Positions 41,217 through 49,382 are shown, counted from the stretch's first letter. The stretch: DNA of 64,000 bases from Prado023 sp964418695 (GCA_964418695.1 CAYQMN010000004.1:124001-188000); one strand, 5' to 3'. Notes: generated by a model from the letters alone, not told the origin. Numbers and translations: made by a program.

Positions 41217-41271
41217 CTGAGCTCGCTGCGGTCGGTCAGCGCGCCGCGGCGCGAACCTCCGGGGGCGTGGG

Positions 41272-41700
41272 CTACTCCTCGACCACACCCGGCTCCGCTG
41301 CCGGACCCGGCTCGCCTGCCGCGCCCGCGTGGCCGTCGGCCACCGCATCCCCACCGGCCTGCGGAGCCGCTGACCCGACGTCGCCCTCGGCCTCCCCCTC
41401 GGCCCGCGAGCGCCCGACCGCGATCCGGGTCTCGGCGGCCTGGCTCAGCGCCGCACCGACCCCGGCGATCAGTGAGCGGGCGATCTCGGTGAGCTCGTTG
41501 AGCACGAGCGGGTTGATCGAGTCGACGGTCGCCGCGCCCTGGCAGATGGGGCAGTTGTCGCAGACGGCCTGGGGAACCTTGGGTCGCGGCTGGGCATCGT
41601 CGGACTGCTCGGCGGCCTCGTCGGGCGGGTTGAGCAGGCCGAGGGCGTCCGCCCAGGAGCGGATCGCGTCCCAGTAGGAGCCGGCCTGCTCCTGCGCCAT
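41272..41700 (-). CDS. Small protein with a CxxCxxC cluster, coupled to SRPBCC
   Basis: 142-residue protein of unknown function. A helical N-terminus (SYWDAIRSWADALGLL) is followed by CDNCPICQGA, a CxxCxxC arrangement (Cys47, Cys50, Cys53), then an amphipathic helix (LNELTEIARSLIAGVGAALSQAAE) and a low-complexity Ala/Gly/Glu tail. The cysteines could bind a metal or an Fe-S centre. Its ATG shares a base with the stop of the SRPBCC gene (TGATG at 41700), so the two proteins are made together and may act together. No family name can be given. Confidence 0.75.
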   Translation of the reverse strand: MAQEQAGSYWDAIRSWADALGLLNPPDEAAEQSDDAQPRPKVPQAVCDNCPICQGAATVDSINPLVLNELTEIARSLIAGVGAALSQAAETRIAVGRSRAEGEAEGDVGSAAPQAGGDAVADGHAGAAGEPGPAAEPGVVEE

Positions 41701-42131
41701 CAGCCCTCCACGCGCCGCTTGAGCCCCTTGAGCGCGGAGTCGACCACGACCTTCTCGCCGCGCCGGCGCAGGATGCTTACGACCGGGATCGCCAGCTCGA
41801 TCTCCAGGCGGTACTCGACCATGGTCGTGTCGTCACCCTGATCGGTGCAGGTGTACGTGCCGTGCAGGTCCTTGAGCGCCTCGCCCTTGGTCAGCCACCA
41901 CGACACCTCCTCCGGCGCCCAGTCGTAGGCCACGGTGTAGGAGTCCTTGACCGGACCCAGGCTGCCGTGGAAGGTCGCCTCGGCCGGCCGGCCGTCCTCG
42001 TCGCTGCCGTGCCGGGTCGCGGTCTCCAGACCCGAGATCCACTCGGGGTAGGTCTCCACGTCGGCGATCACCTGCATGATCGCCTCGGGGGTTGCCGCGA
42101 TCACGATGCTGGAGCTGGTCTGCTGGGCCAC
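41700..42131 (-). CDS. SRPBCC-family (polyketide cyclase-like) protein
   Basis: 143-residue START/SRPBCC fold protein. The N-terminal SSSIVIAATPEAIMQVIADVETYPEWISGL is typical, as are YDWAPEEVSWWL and the C-terminal helix VVDSALKGLKRRVEG. It corresponds to Rv2185c in position, near plsC and pimB. These proteins bind hydrophobic ligands; the ligand is unknown. GTG start at 42131 fits a leaderless -10. It is the first gene of a two-gene unit with the Cys-cluster protein. Confidence 0.85.
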   Translation of the reverse strand: MAQQTSSSIVIAATPEAIMQVIADVETYPEWISGLETATRHGSDEDGRPAEATFHGSLGPVKDSYTVAYDWAPEEVSWWLTKGEALKDLHGTYTCTDQGDDTTMVEYRLEIELAIPVVSILRRRGEKVVVDSALKGLKRRVEG

Positions 42132-42137
42132 GGCGAC

Positions 42138-42143
42138 AGGCTA
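42138..42143 (-). promoter_or_regulatory. -10 element for the leaderless SRPBCC transcript
   Basis: TAGCCT on the minus strand lies 6 nt before GTG at 42131. Confidence 0.55.
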
Positions 42144-42273
42144 GCCCGTGACTCTGACCGACGTGGCCGCGGGCACAGCCCGGTCCACCTGGGGCACCAC
42201 CGGTCTGCCTCGGGCCTACGGGGGATGGGGCCAGCCGGAGGCCCGGTTCGCCCTGGTGCAGCCGCGCACGCAC

Positions 42274-42279
42274 TAGTTT
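42274..42279 (+). promoter_or_regulatory. -10 element for the leaderless LuxR-type regulator
   Basis: TAGTTT is followed by 6 nt and ATG at 42286. Confidence 0.6.
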
Positions 42280-42285
42280 GCGTGC

Positions 42286-42948
42286 ATGCAGAGCCCATCG
42301 TCGCAGGGCGCGTCCGCGGGGTCCGCGCCGGCAGGGCTGCGGGTGGTGGTCGCCCATGCCGACGATCTGGTGGCCCGCGGGCTGGCCGCCCTGCTCGCGG
42401 AGTCCGGGGCGGTCGTCGTGGCCCGCGTCCGCGACGCGCGCGGCGTGCTGGCCGCCGTCTCCGAGCACACCCCGGACGTCCTGGTCACCAGCCTGGAGCT
42501 CGCCGCGCCGGAGCGGCAGAACGTCGTGGCCGCGGCTCGTCAGCACTGGCCCCACCTGGCGATCGTCGCAGTCAGCGATCGCGACGACGACGAGGGGGTG
42601 CTGCTCGCCCTGGCCGCAGGCGCCTCGGCCCACGTCCGCCGTTCGGCCGACGCCGAGCAGCTGGTCGCCGCTACTGTGCAGGCCGCCGCCTCCCCGGGCG
42701 CCTTCCTGGCCGCCGACCCGCTGGGCGGGCGACGCCGGGACGCCGATCCCGGGCCGGGGCTGACCCCGCGCGAGTCCGAGGTGCTGCGGCTGGCCGCCGA
42801 GGGGCTGGCCGTCCGCGGGATCTCCGAGCGGCTGTTCATCTCCCAGGCCACCACGCGCTCGCATCTCTCGGGCATCTACCGCAAGCTCGGCGTGAGCACC
42901 CGCAGCCAGGCTGTGCTGCGGGCCGAGCGCGCCGGGCTGCTGCGGTGA
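42286..42948 (+). CDS. LuxR/NarL-type regulator with a degenerate receiver
   Basis: 220-residue transcription factor. The C-terminal LuxR HTH is intact: LTPRESEVLRLAAEGLAVRGI, then TRSHLSGIYRKLGVSTRSQA. The N-terminal domain has the receiver fold (RVVVAHADDLVARGLAALLAE), but the phosphoacceptor position is Ser69 in DVLVTSLEL and the conserved Lys is replaced by Arg. Phosphorylation in the usual way is therefore unlikely, and the protein probably acts constitutively or through another signal. No histidine kinase is adjacent. It is coupled to the next gene by a GTGA overlap, so it shares a transcript with a glycosyltransferase. Confidence 0.88.
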   Translation: MQSPSSQGASAGSAPAGLRVVVAHADDLVARGLAALLAESGAVVVARVRDARGVLAAVSEHTPDVLVTSLELAAPERQNVVAAARQHWPHLAIVAVSDRDDDEGVLLALAAGASAHVRRSADAEQLVAATVQAAASPGAFLAADPLGGRRRDADPGPGLTPRESEVLRLAAEGLAVRGISERLFISQATTRSHLSGIYRKLGVSTRSQAVLRAERAGLLR

Positions 42949-44138
42949 GGCGCGACTGGGCGCTGTGGGCAGCCCTGCGGCTGGGCCTGGTCGCGATCAC
43001 GCTGGGCTGGATCCCCTGGCCCGAGCAGGTGCACGACCTGGACATCTACGCGGCCTGGGCGCAGGGCGCGTTGGCGCAGGGCCGGTTCCCGGACGACCCG
43101 ATGTGGCAGTACCCGCCGTTGGCCTCGCCGGTCTTCCTGCTCGGCGACCTCCTGCCCGGCACCACCGCCGGGTTCGTGCTGCTGTTCCTGGTGTTCGACG
43201 CCGCGATCATGACGATGCTCTCCTGGCAGTCGCGGCAGACCGGGCTGGGCGGCGGGCGCACGCTGTGGGCGCTGGCCGCGCTGATCACCGGACCGCTCCT
43301 GCTGGCCCGGTTCGACGTGGTGCCCACGGCGGTCGCGCTGGCGGCCGTGCTGGTCGCCGCCCGCCGGCCGGCGCTCAGCGGTGCGCTCGCCGCAGTGGGC
43401 GCCTGGCTGAAGGTCTGGCCGGTGCTGGTGCTCAGCGCCGTCGCCCGGCGCGGCCTCCCCCGCGCCCTGCTGGCCGCGCTGGCCACCAGCGCCGCGATCC
43501 TGGCCCTGCTGCTGCTCACGACCCAGGACCCACTGTCGTTCCTGTCCGAGCAGTCGGCCCGCGGGCTGCAGATCGAGTCGGTGGCCGCCTGGCCGTTCCT
43601 GGTCGCCCGCGCCTTCGGGGCCGATGCGGTGATCGCCTACCAGTACGGCGCCCACGAGGTGCTCGCCCCCGGGGTCGAGATGGGGGCCCGCGTCGCGGTG
43701 GTGGCCACGCTGGCGGGCCTGGCCCTGGTGGCCGTCCAGCGGCTGCGCGGGGCGCTCGACCCACTGCCCGGCGCCGACGTCGCCCTGGCCACCGTGCTCG
43801 TGAGCGTGACCACCAGCCGCGTCTTCTCCGGGCAGTACTTCATCTGGCTGCTCGCGCTGGCGGCGGCCTGCCTGGGCGATCCGCGCTCGCGGATGCGCAG
43901 GTGCGTCTGGGCGATCGTCGGGGCGGGGGCCGCCACCCAGCTGGTCTATCCCTGGCTGTACTCGGCGCTGCTGGACGGCAGCCTGGTCGCGCTGCTCGTG
44001 CAGACCGTGCGGATCGGGCTGACGGTGGCGGCTACGGTCCTGGCGGTCCTGGTCCTGCTGCGCCCCGATCGCGGCGTCCGCGGCACCCCGGCTCAGATGC
44101 TCGGCTCGCCGGACTCCTCGACGACATCGGGATCCTGA
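42945..44138 (+). CDS. GT87-like (DUF2029) polyprenol-phosphosugar glycosyltransferase
   Basis: Polytopic GT-C protein of 397 residues with about ten helices. The first loop carries the acidic motif in EQVHDLDIYAAWAQGALAQG, followed by MWQYPPLASP, which is typical of the GT87 mannosyltransferase group. Later segments ARFDVVPTAVALAAVL and WLKVWPVLVL fit the family. Such proteins extend lipomannan-like polymers; M. tuberculosis has a GT87 enzyme (Rv2181) in the same neighbourhood. The GTG at 42945 overlaps the regulator stop. The 3' end overlaps the convergent PimB-like gene by 46 nt. Confidence 0.8.
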   Translation: MRRDWALWAALRLGLVAITLGWIPWPEQVHDLDIYAAWAQGALAQGRFPDDPMWQYPPLASPVFLLGDLLPGTTAGFVLLFLVFDAAIMTMLSWQSRQTGLGGGRTLWALAALITGPLLLARFDVVPTAVALAAVLVAARRPALSGALAAVGAWLKVWPVLVLSAVARRGLPRALLAALATSAAILALLLLTTQDPLSFLSEQSARGLQIESVAAWPFLVARAFGADAVIAYQYGAHEVLAPGVEMGARVAVVATLAGLALVAVQRLRGALDPLPGADVALATVLVSVTTSRVFSGQYFIWLLALAAACLGDPRSRMRRCVWAIVGAGAATQLVYPWLYSALLDGSLVALLVQTVRIGLTVAATVLAVLVLLRPDRGVRGTPAQMLGSPDSSTTSGS

Positions 44139-45268
44139 CGGTCCAGCAGCAGGCGCAGGCGCAGCGCTGAGCGCTCCCAGCCCCAACGGCTCTGGACCCA
44201 GTCCCGCCCCGTCGCGCCCATCTGTGCGGCCAGCTCGGGGTCGGTGAGCAGCCGGGTGATCCGCTCGACCAAGGCGTCCTCGTCGTCGCCACCCACCACG
44301 AAGCCGGTCTTGCCCTCCAGGACCGCGTCCGGCGCCCCCCCGGAGTCGCCCGAGACGACCGCCAGCCCGGTCGCCGAGGCCTCCAGGTACACGATCCCCA
44401 GGCCCTCGACGTCCCAGCCCCGCTGCCGCGTGCGGCACGGCATCGCGAACACGTCTCCTGCGGCGTAGTGGGCCGGCAGCTCCTCCCACGGCACGCCACC
44501 GGTGATCACCACGTGCTGCTGGAGGCCCCGCTGGCTCACCATCTCGACGAGGTCCTCGCGAAACGGGCCGCCCCCGACGATGAGCAGGGCCACATCGTCG
44601 CCCACCTGCGCGCGGATGCGGGGCAGCGCGTCGATCAGCCGGTCCTGGCCCTTGCGCGGCATCAGCCGAGACACGCACACGATCACCCGCCGGCTGGTCA
44701 GCCCGTGCCGTTCGCGGATCGCCTGGGCCTCGGCCTTCCGGCCGGGATTGAAGACGTCGGAGTCCACCCCCGGCACCAGCTGGCGCATCCGCTGCGCCGC
44801 CGCCGGCCGCAGAGCGGACGCGATCCGCTCCCGGGTGTAGGAGCCCAGGTAGGTGATCGTGTCCAGCCCTTCGCCGATCCGGCGCAGCATCGCCCGGGAG
44901 CCGGGCGTCTGGGCCCAGGCGGCCTCGTGCCCATGGGTCATCCCGACGCTGGTGACCACCCCGGCAGAGGCCAGCCGGGGCGCGAGCAGACCCAGCGGGG
45001 CCGCCGCCCCGAAGACGACCCGATCGCATCCCTCGGACCGGGCGACCTCGCGAGCCCGGCGCATCACGGTGGGCTCGGGCAGCATGAGCGAGGTCGGATG
45101 CCGCACCACGGGGAAGGGCTGCTCGGCGTCGTAGGCGGCGTCGCCCTTCCACTTCGGGGCGTAGACCACCACGCTGCCCGCGGGCTGGCGAGCCAGGACC
45201 CCATGGACGAACGCCTGGATGCCACCGGCCCGCGGCGGGAAGTCGTTGGTCACGCACAAGATGCGCAT
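44093..45268 (-). CDS. pimB: PimB-like GT4 mannosyltransferase
   Basis: Cytosolic GT-B/GT4 glycosyltransferase of 391 residues resembling PimB, which adds the second mannose of phosphatidylinositol mannosides. It begins MRILCVTNDFPPRAGGIQAFVHG, and has TYLGSYTRERI, VSRLMPRKGQDRLI and the nucleotide-sugar EX7E motif in EGLGIVYLEASA. The ATG at 45268 is the obvious start since the Rossmann strand begins at residue 2. The position matches Rv2188c. With the MptA/B-type and GT87 genes it indicates that this organism makes mannosylated lipoglycans, an inference from the set. Confidence 0.85.
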   Translation of the reverse strand: MRILCVTNDFPPRAGGIQAFVHGVLARQPAGSVVVYAPKWKGDAAYDAEQPFPVVRHPTSLMLPEPTVMRRAREVARSEGCDRVVFGAAAPLGLLAPRLASAGVVTSVGMTHGHEAAWAQTPGSRAMLRRIGEGLDTITYLGSYTRERIASALRPAAAQRMRQLVPGVDSDVFNPGRKAEAQAIRERHGLTSRRVIVCVSRLMPRKGQDRLIDALPRIRAQVGDDVALLIVGGGPFREDLVEMVSQRGLQQHVVITGGVPWEELPAHYAAGDVFAMPCRTRQRGWDVEGLGIVYLEASATGLAVVSGDSGGAPDAVLEGKTGFVVGGDDEDALVERITRLLTDPELAAQMGATGRDWVQSRWGWERSALRLRLLLDRQDPDVVEESGEPSI

Positions 45269-45307
45269 CCGGTGATTCTGGCAGCCCGGCCACGTCGGTG
45301 CCCGGTA

Positions 45308-45565
45308 TCAGGCCGAGGCGATAGAGCGTGGTCGCTCACCGGGCCACGGTGGCCCGGCCCGCCCAGCCACGCGCTCGGCTGCCACCCGCTCGGCCGTCCG
45401 CCCCGGCACCAGCCGCAGCGGCGGCACCAGCCCACCCTCGGCCAGCACGGCGACGGCCGCCTGCTCGGCCGGCTCCAGGCTCTGGGCCGGCCCGAGCAGG
45501 ACCGTGACCACACAGTCCCCGCAGGCGATGTCACGCATGACGCATCCCGCACAATCGATGAGCAT
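45308..45565 (-). CDS. Small Cys-rich protein with a predicted damage-inducible promoter
   Basis: 85-residue protein widespread in actinobacteria, with no known function. Cysteines come in two pairs: Cys5/Cys8 (DCAGC) and Cys15/Cys18 (ACGDC), followed by VVTVLLGP and AVLAEGGLVPPLRLVPGR. The pattern suggests metal binding. The ATG at 45565 has GGAGGG 8 nt upstream and begins at the conserved part. The frame extends upstream without support. A PafBC-type promoter element lies about 68 bp upstream, so it may respond to DNA damage. It lies between pimB and a zinc-ribbon protein. Confidence 0.75.
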   Translation of the reverse strand: MLIDCAGCVMRDIACGDCVVTVLLGPAQSLEPAEQAAVAVLAEGGLVPPLRLVPGRTAERVAAERVAGRAGPPWPGERPRSIASA

Positions 45566-45632
45566 CTCCGGTCCCTCCGGTCCACCACGTCGGTCGATCA
45601 GGCACATCCGTCGATCGATCAGGTATGGCGGG

Positions 45633-45655
45633 ACGTTAGGAGGGGGGTCTGACAA
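45633..45655 (-). promoter_or_regulatory. RecA-NDp/PafBC-type promoter of the Cys-rich gene
   Basis: Minus strand TTGTCAGAC (45655-45647), 8 bp, TAACGT (45638-45633). It has the same architecture and almost the same spacer as the mutagenesis operon promoter. The leader to ATG 45565 would be about 60 nt. Confidence 0.7.
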
Positions 45656-45700
45656 CGACACCACGACGGCGTCGCGAGCCCCGCGCTCGGACCGTACGAA

Positions 45701-45738
45701 CCCCACGATCAGGCCCCACGATCAGGCCCCCGATCAGG
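45701..45738. repeat. Tandem 12-13 bp repeats
   Basis: CCCCACGATCAGG occurs at 45701-45713 and 45714-45726, and CCCCCGATCAGG follows at 45727-45738. They lie upstream of the Cys-rich gene promoter and just beyond the zinc-ribbon stop. No function is apparent. Confidence 0.75.
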
Positions 45739-45746
45739 CCCTGCGC

Positions 45747-45983
45747 TCAGGCGCTGGGCCGGGCGACCACCTCGACGGCTGCGCCCGAGCCGCACCACCG
45801 GCAGCGCACCGACTCGACCGTGTCGGCCAGCGACTCGCGGGACTCGACCTTCGGCTCGCCGGCCAGGTCCAGGTGCCAGTACTCCCGGCTGCGCGTCGAG
45901 CGCACCACGTCGAACCGCGTCAGGTTGCCGCACTGGGTGCATCGCCAGCGGCTGTCGGGTCCGGGGATCGCGTGATCGGCCAT
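45747..45983 (-). CDS. Zinc-ribbon-like small protein
   Basis: 78-residue protein with two CxxC knuckles, CTQC (15-18) and CRWC (61-64), separated by about 42 residues, as in a zinc ribbon. Between them lie NLTRFDVVRSTRSREYWHLDLAGEP and an acidic stretch. No enzyme motif is present. The ATG at 45983 lies inside the 3' end of the upstream membrane-protein gene, in another frame, overlapping it by 64 nt. The family is unnamed; actinobacteria have similar small zinc-finger proteins. It could bind nucleic acid, but this is a guess from the fold type. Confidence 0.75.
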   Translation of the reverse strand: MADHAIPGPDSRWRCTQCGNLTRFDVVRSTRSREYWHLDLAGEPKVESRESLADTVESVRCRWCGSGAAVEVVARPSA

Positions 45984-47368
45984 GTGCTGCTCCGGGTCGG
46001 GGTGGGTCGGCGCCCCAGGGTAGCCGCCGCCAGGGAGACCACGACCACCGCGCCCACCAGCCAGAACTGGTTGTAGAACGCCTGCTTGTTCACCAGGTTG
46101 GCCACCAGCAGGACCAGCGCCAGCCAGCGCAGCAGCTCGTCGAGCGCCGGCTGACGGCGCCAGACCGCCCACGCCGCAGCACCGAGCACGCCGAGGACGG
46201 CCAGCCCGGTCAGCCAGAACGGCAGCGTGACCCCCCACTGGTTGAGGGCCAGCAGGTACAGGGTGTTGGCGAACCGGATCGGGTGGAAGGTCACCAGCAG
46301 GCCGATGGTGTCGTGGTAGATGTCCGCCGGACCGACCAGCACCCAGGGCAGGACCAGCAGGCAGGCCAGCAGCCCGGTCGTCACCGCCCGGCGGGCGCCG
46401 AAGGGCCGCCACAGCAGCAGGATCGGCAGGAGCAGCAGCAGGTGCTGCTTGCTCGCGCAGGCCAGGGCCAGCGGCACGATCGCCCACCAGGCGTGATCAC
46501 GCTGCACCAGGACCGCCCACCAGACGATCCCGGCGAGCAGGAGCGGCTCGGTCCAGGCCTGGTCGACCTGGGTGAGCGTGCCCGGGGCCAGCAGCAGGAG
46601 CGCGGCGACCGCGGCCCCCAGCCAGCGCCCGTCGCGGCCGCCCGCCCGCGCCCGGCCCCGGGCCAGCAGCACCGCCCCCCAGGCCGCCACCAGGGTCCAC
46701 ACCAGCAGCGCCCAGCGCACGTCGCCGAGCAGCCAGCGCCCCGGCGCCAGCAGGACCGCCGTCCAGGGCAGGTAGGTGAACGCGTCGCTCACCCCGGGCG
46801 AGTCGACCCACGTCAGCCGGTAGAAGTTGACCCCGTGCCCCAGCGCGTCACTGGCCTGCTGCAGCGTCACCCACACGTCGATGCGTGGCGCCGGATCGGC
46901 GACGACGATGACCATCGAGGCGATCGTGTAGGCGGCGACCGCGACCGCCAGTCCGGCGTCGGCGCGGCCGGGCCGGGTCGAGCGCAGCAGCAGCGCAGCC
47001 GCCACCGCCCCACCGGCCAGCACGAGCCGGGCCGCGGTGAACCACGGTGCGGGCACGTAGCTGTAGAGGTGCACGACCCAGGTGAGCAGCGCGGACCCGG
47101 CCAGCATCACCGAGACGGTGGCCGGCGTGAGGCGGACCTCGACGCGCCGCCACAGCCAGCCCGTCAGCAGGCCGGCGCAGACCACGAGCGTGGCCACGAT
47201 GGGCAGCCGGAACTGCACGACGCTCCATTGGAGCATCCCGAAGTAGGCCAGCCAGGCACCGGCCAGCACCCAGCCCGAGACCGGGGTGCGCCGACCGCCC
47301 GCCGGGCCATCGGGCGTAGGGCCATCGGGCGCCCGGCCGCCGGGCGCCGGAGCGGGCGCGCTGATCAT
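45920..47368 (-). CDS. GT-C-like polytopic membrane protein
   Basis: 482-residue protein with roughly 11-12 transmembrane helices. The hydrophilic N-terminus is rich in Pro, Gly and Ala. Loop motifs PRIDVWVTLQQASDALGHGVNFYRLTWVDSPG and YLPWTAVLL resemble the acidic extracytoplasmic loops of GT-C glycosyltransferases, and ACASKQHLLLLLPIL is also typical. The donor and acceptor are unknown. The ATG at 47368 has AGGAG about 7 nt upstream. The last 20 or so residues come from DNA shared with the zinc-ribbon gene and look random, so that tail is probably not conserved. Confidence 0.75.
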   Translation of the reverse strand: MISAPAPAPGGRAPDGPTPDGPAGGRRTPVSGWVLAGAWLAYFGMLQWSVVQFRLPIVATLVVCAGLLTGWLWRRVEVRLTPATVSVMLAGSALLTWVVHLYSYVPAPWFTAARLVLAGGAVAAALLLRSTRPGRADAGLAVAVAAYTIASMVIVVADPAPRIDVWVTLQQASDALGHGVNFYRLTWVDSPGVSDAFTYLPWTAVLLAPGRWLLGDVRWALLVWTLVAAWGAVLLARGRARAGGRDGRWLGAAVAALLLLAPGTLTQVDQAWTEPLLLAGIVWWAVLVQRDHAWWAIVPLALACASKQHLLLLLPILLLWRPFGARRAVTTGLLACLLVLPWVLVGPADIYHDTIGLLVTFHPIRFANTLYLLALNQWGVTLPFWLTGLAVLGVLGAAAWAVWRRQPALDELLRWLALVLLVANLVNKQAFYNQFWLVGAVVVVSLAAATLGRRPTPTRSSTWPITRSPDPTAAGDAPSAAT

Positions 47369-47535
47369 CGGGGACTCCTGCTCAGGAGGGGTGCTGCTGG
47401 CCGTCGTGCCACCCGTGCGGAGCGCCCGGATCGCCGATCACAGTAGACGAGCGCGGCAATCAGCCGTGCGCGGCGCCCCGACGAGCGGCAACCACCCGAG
47501 CGTGGCGTTCGGCGCCCGGGCGTGGTTCCCGGGTC

Positions 47536-47558
47536 TTGTCAGAGGTCGCGCTTACCGT
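47536..47558 (+). promoter_or_regulatory. RecA-NDp/PafBC-type promoter of the exonuclease gene
   Basis: TTGTCAGAG (47536-47544), 8 bp, TACCGT (47553-47558), then 6 nt and ATG at 47565. The element is both a damage-type promoter and a leaderless start. The third base pair of spacing agrees exactly with the other two sites. Confidence 0.75.
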
Positions 47559-47564
47559 GCTCGC

Positions 47565-49286
47565 ATGCCCGGCACCCAGCAGCTCACTCTCGACGACCTG
47601 GGTCCCGCATTGGTCGACACCACGTTCGTCGTGGTCGACCTGGAGACCGACGGCGGCGCCCCGGCCGACGCGGGCATCACCGAGATCGGGGCGGTCAAGG
47701 TCCGCGGCGGCGAGATCGTCGGGGAGTTCCAGACCTTGGTCTGCCTGGGTCGGCCGGTGCCTGCGTTCATCCGGGCCCTGACCGGGATCACCGACGAGAT
47801 GCTGCTGGGCGCACCCCGGCTCGAGGAAGCCCTGCCGGCGTTCCTCGACTTCGCGGCCGGGGCGGTGCTGGTGGCCCACAACGCCCCCTACGACGTCTCC
47901 TTCCTGCGGGCGGCCTGCGCGGTGCACCATCTGCCCTGGCCCGATCCGCCGGTGCTGGACACCGCGCGGCTGGCCCGCCACGTCCTGACCCGCGACGAGG
48001 TCCCCAACTGCAAGCTGGCCACGCTGGCCCGGCACTTCCGGACCAGCACCACCCCCAACCACCGGGCCCTCAGCGACGCCCGGGCGACCGTCGACGTGCT
48101 GCACGGGCTGATGGAGCGGGTCGGCAACCTCGGGGTGCACAGCCTCACCGAGCTGCAGGGCTACAGCAGCCGGGTCCCGCAGGCCCGCCGGCGCAAGCGG
48201 TTCCTGGCCGAGGGGCTGCCGGAGGGCCCTGGGGTCTACGTGTTCGAGGACGCGCGGGGGGCGGCCCTCTACGTCGGCACCTCCCGGTCGATCCGCCGGC
48301 GGGTCCTGTCCTACTTCACTGCCTCCGAGCAGCGCCGCCGCATGGGCGAGATGGTCGGCCTGGCCGAGCGGGTGGTCGCCGTGCCTTGCGCCACCCCGCT
48401 GGAGGCCCAGGTGCGCGAGCTGCGGACCATCGCTGCCCGGGCACCTCGCTACAACCGCCGCTCCACCCGGCCCCAGTCGGCGGTGTGGCTCAAGCTCACC
48501 ATCGAGCGCTTTCCCCGGGTCAGCATCGTGTCCACCGTGCGGGCCGACCACGAGCAGGGCGCCCGCTACATCGGCCCCTTCCAGAGCAGGCGCGGTGCGG
48601 GGCAGGCGGCCGAGGCGCTGGCCGAGGCGCTGCAGCTGCGCACCTGCACCCAGTCCCTCGGGCTGCGGCCCAAGACATCGGCCTGTGTGCTGGCCGACCT
48701 GGGCAGGTGCCCCGCACCGTGCGTCGGGGGCATCGACGTGACCGACTACGCGCAGCTGGCCGAGGCCGCGCGAGTGGCGATGACCGAGGACCCGGCTGCG
48801 GTCGTCACGGCGGTCAACGCCCGGATGGAGACACTCGCCAGCCAGGAGCGCTACGAGGAGGCAGGCGCCTGGCGAGACCGGCTGGTCACCCTGCTGCGCG
48901 GCATCGAGGTCACCTCGACCGCGGACCTGCTCGGGCGCATCCCGCATCTGGTGGCGGCCTGCCCCACCGTCGAGCTGGGCTGGGACATCCACGTCATCCG
49001 GCACGGCCGGCTGGCCGCCGCGACCTGCGTCGCGCCGCAGGTCGACCCACGCCCGATGCTGGCCTCGATCGTGGCCGGCGCGCAGGTCGTCGAGCCGGCC
49101 AGCCGGCCGCTGGGCGCGGCTCTGCCCGAGGAGACGCAGATCCTGGCCCGCTGGCTGTTCTCCCCCGGCGTTCGACTGGTCGAGCTCGACGGACCCCCGC
49201 TGGCCTTGCCGCGGCGCGGCGCCGGCGCCCAGCGCGACCGCCTCGACGTGGACCTGCGCGATCCGGTGCCGGCCGGCCTGGCCTGA
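47565..49286 (+). CDS. DEDD exonuclease fused to UvrC/Cho-like GIY-YIG nuclease
   Basis: 573-residue fusion. Residues about 20-190 are a DnaQ-like 3'-5' exonuclease: VVDLETDG (Exo I), HNAPYDVSFL (Exo II) and NHRALSDARAT (Exo III, HxAxxD). Residues about 220-310 are a GIY-YIG domain like the UvrC N-terminus or Cho: GPGVYVFEDARGAALYVGTS and a following Arg/Tyr-rich block. A UvrC-like Cys-rich region (CTQSLGLRPKTSACVLADLGRCPAPC) and a helical UVR-like section follow. It resembles Rv2191 of M. tuberculosis. Dual incision and resection in nucleotide excision repair is inferred. The leaderless start fits the damage-type promoter. Confidence 0.9.
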   Translation: MPGTQQLTLDDLGPALVDTTFVVVDLETDGGAPADAGITEIGAVKVRGGEIVGEFQTLVCLGRPVPAFIRALTGITDEMLLGAPRLEEALPAFLDFAAGAVLVAHNAPYDVSFLRAACAVHHLPWPDPPVLDTARLARHVLTRDEVPNCKLATLARHFRTSTTPNHRALSDARATVDVLHGLMERVGNLGVHSLTELQGYSSRVPQARRRKRFLAEGLPEGPGVYVFEDARGAALYVGTSRSIRRRVLSYFTASEQRRRMGEMVGLAERVVAVPCATPLEAQVRELRTIAARAPRYNRRSTRPQSAVWLKLTIERFPRVSIVSTVRADHEQGARYIGPFQSRRGAGQAAEALAEALQLRTCTQSLGLRPKTSACVLADLGRCPAPCVGGIDVTDYAQLAEAARVAMTEDPAAVVTAVNARMETLASQERYEEAGAWRDRLVTLLRGIEVTSTADLLGRIPHLVAACPTVELGWDIHVIRHGRLAAATCVAPQVDPRPMLASIVAGAQVVEPASRPLGAALPEETQILARWLFSPGVRLVELDGPPLALPRRGAGAQRDRLDVDLRDPVPAGLA

Positions 49287-49294
49287 CAACCCCA

Positions 49295-49338
49295 GAGCCC
49301 GGCCCCTCCCGCTTCGACCGAGCAGGCGGACCGGGCTC
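49295..49338. terminator. Candidate terminator between the exonuclease and qcrB
   Basis: GAGCCCGG (49295-49302) pairs with CCGGGCTC (49331-49338) over a 28-nt loop. It lies in the short convergent gap between the two stops. Confidence 0.45.
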
Positions 49339-49382
49339 CCGGACACGATCTGGTGATGCGACGGGGCGACGCCGGCGCGGCG

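Noticed and set aside
45589..45630. Second LexA box near repeated TCGATCGATC sequences
   Set aside because: The palindrome does not match TCGAAC-N4-GTTCGA; only the PafBC-type element is supported there.
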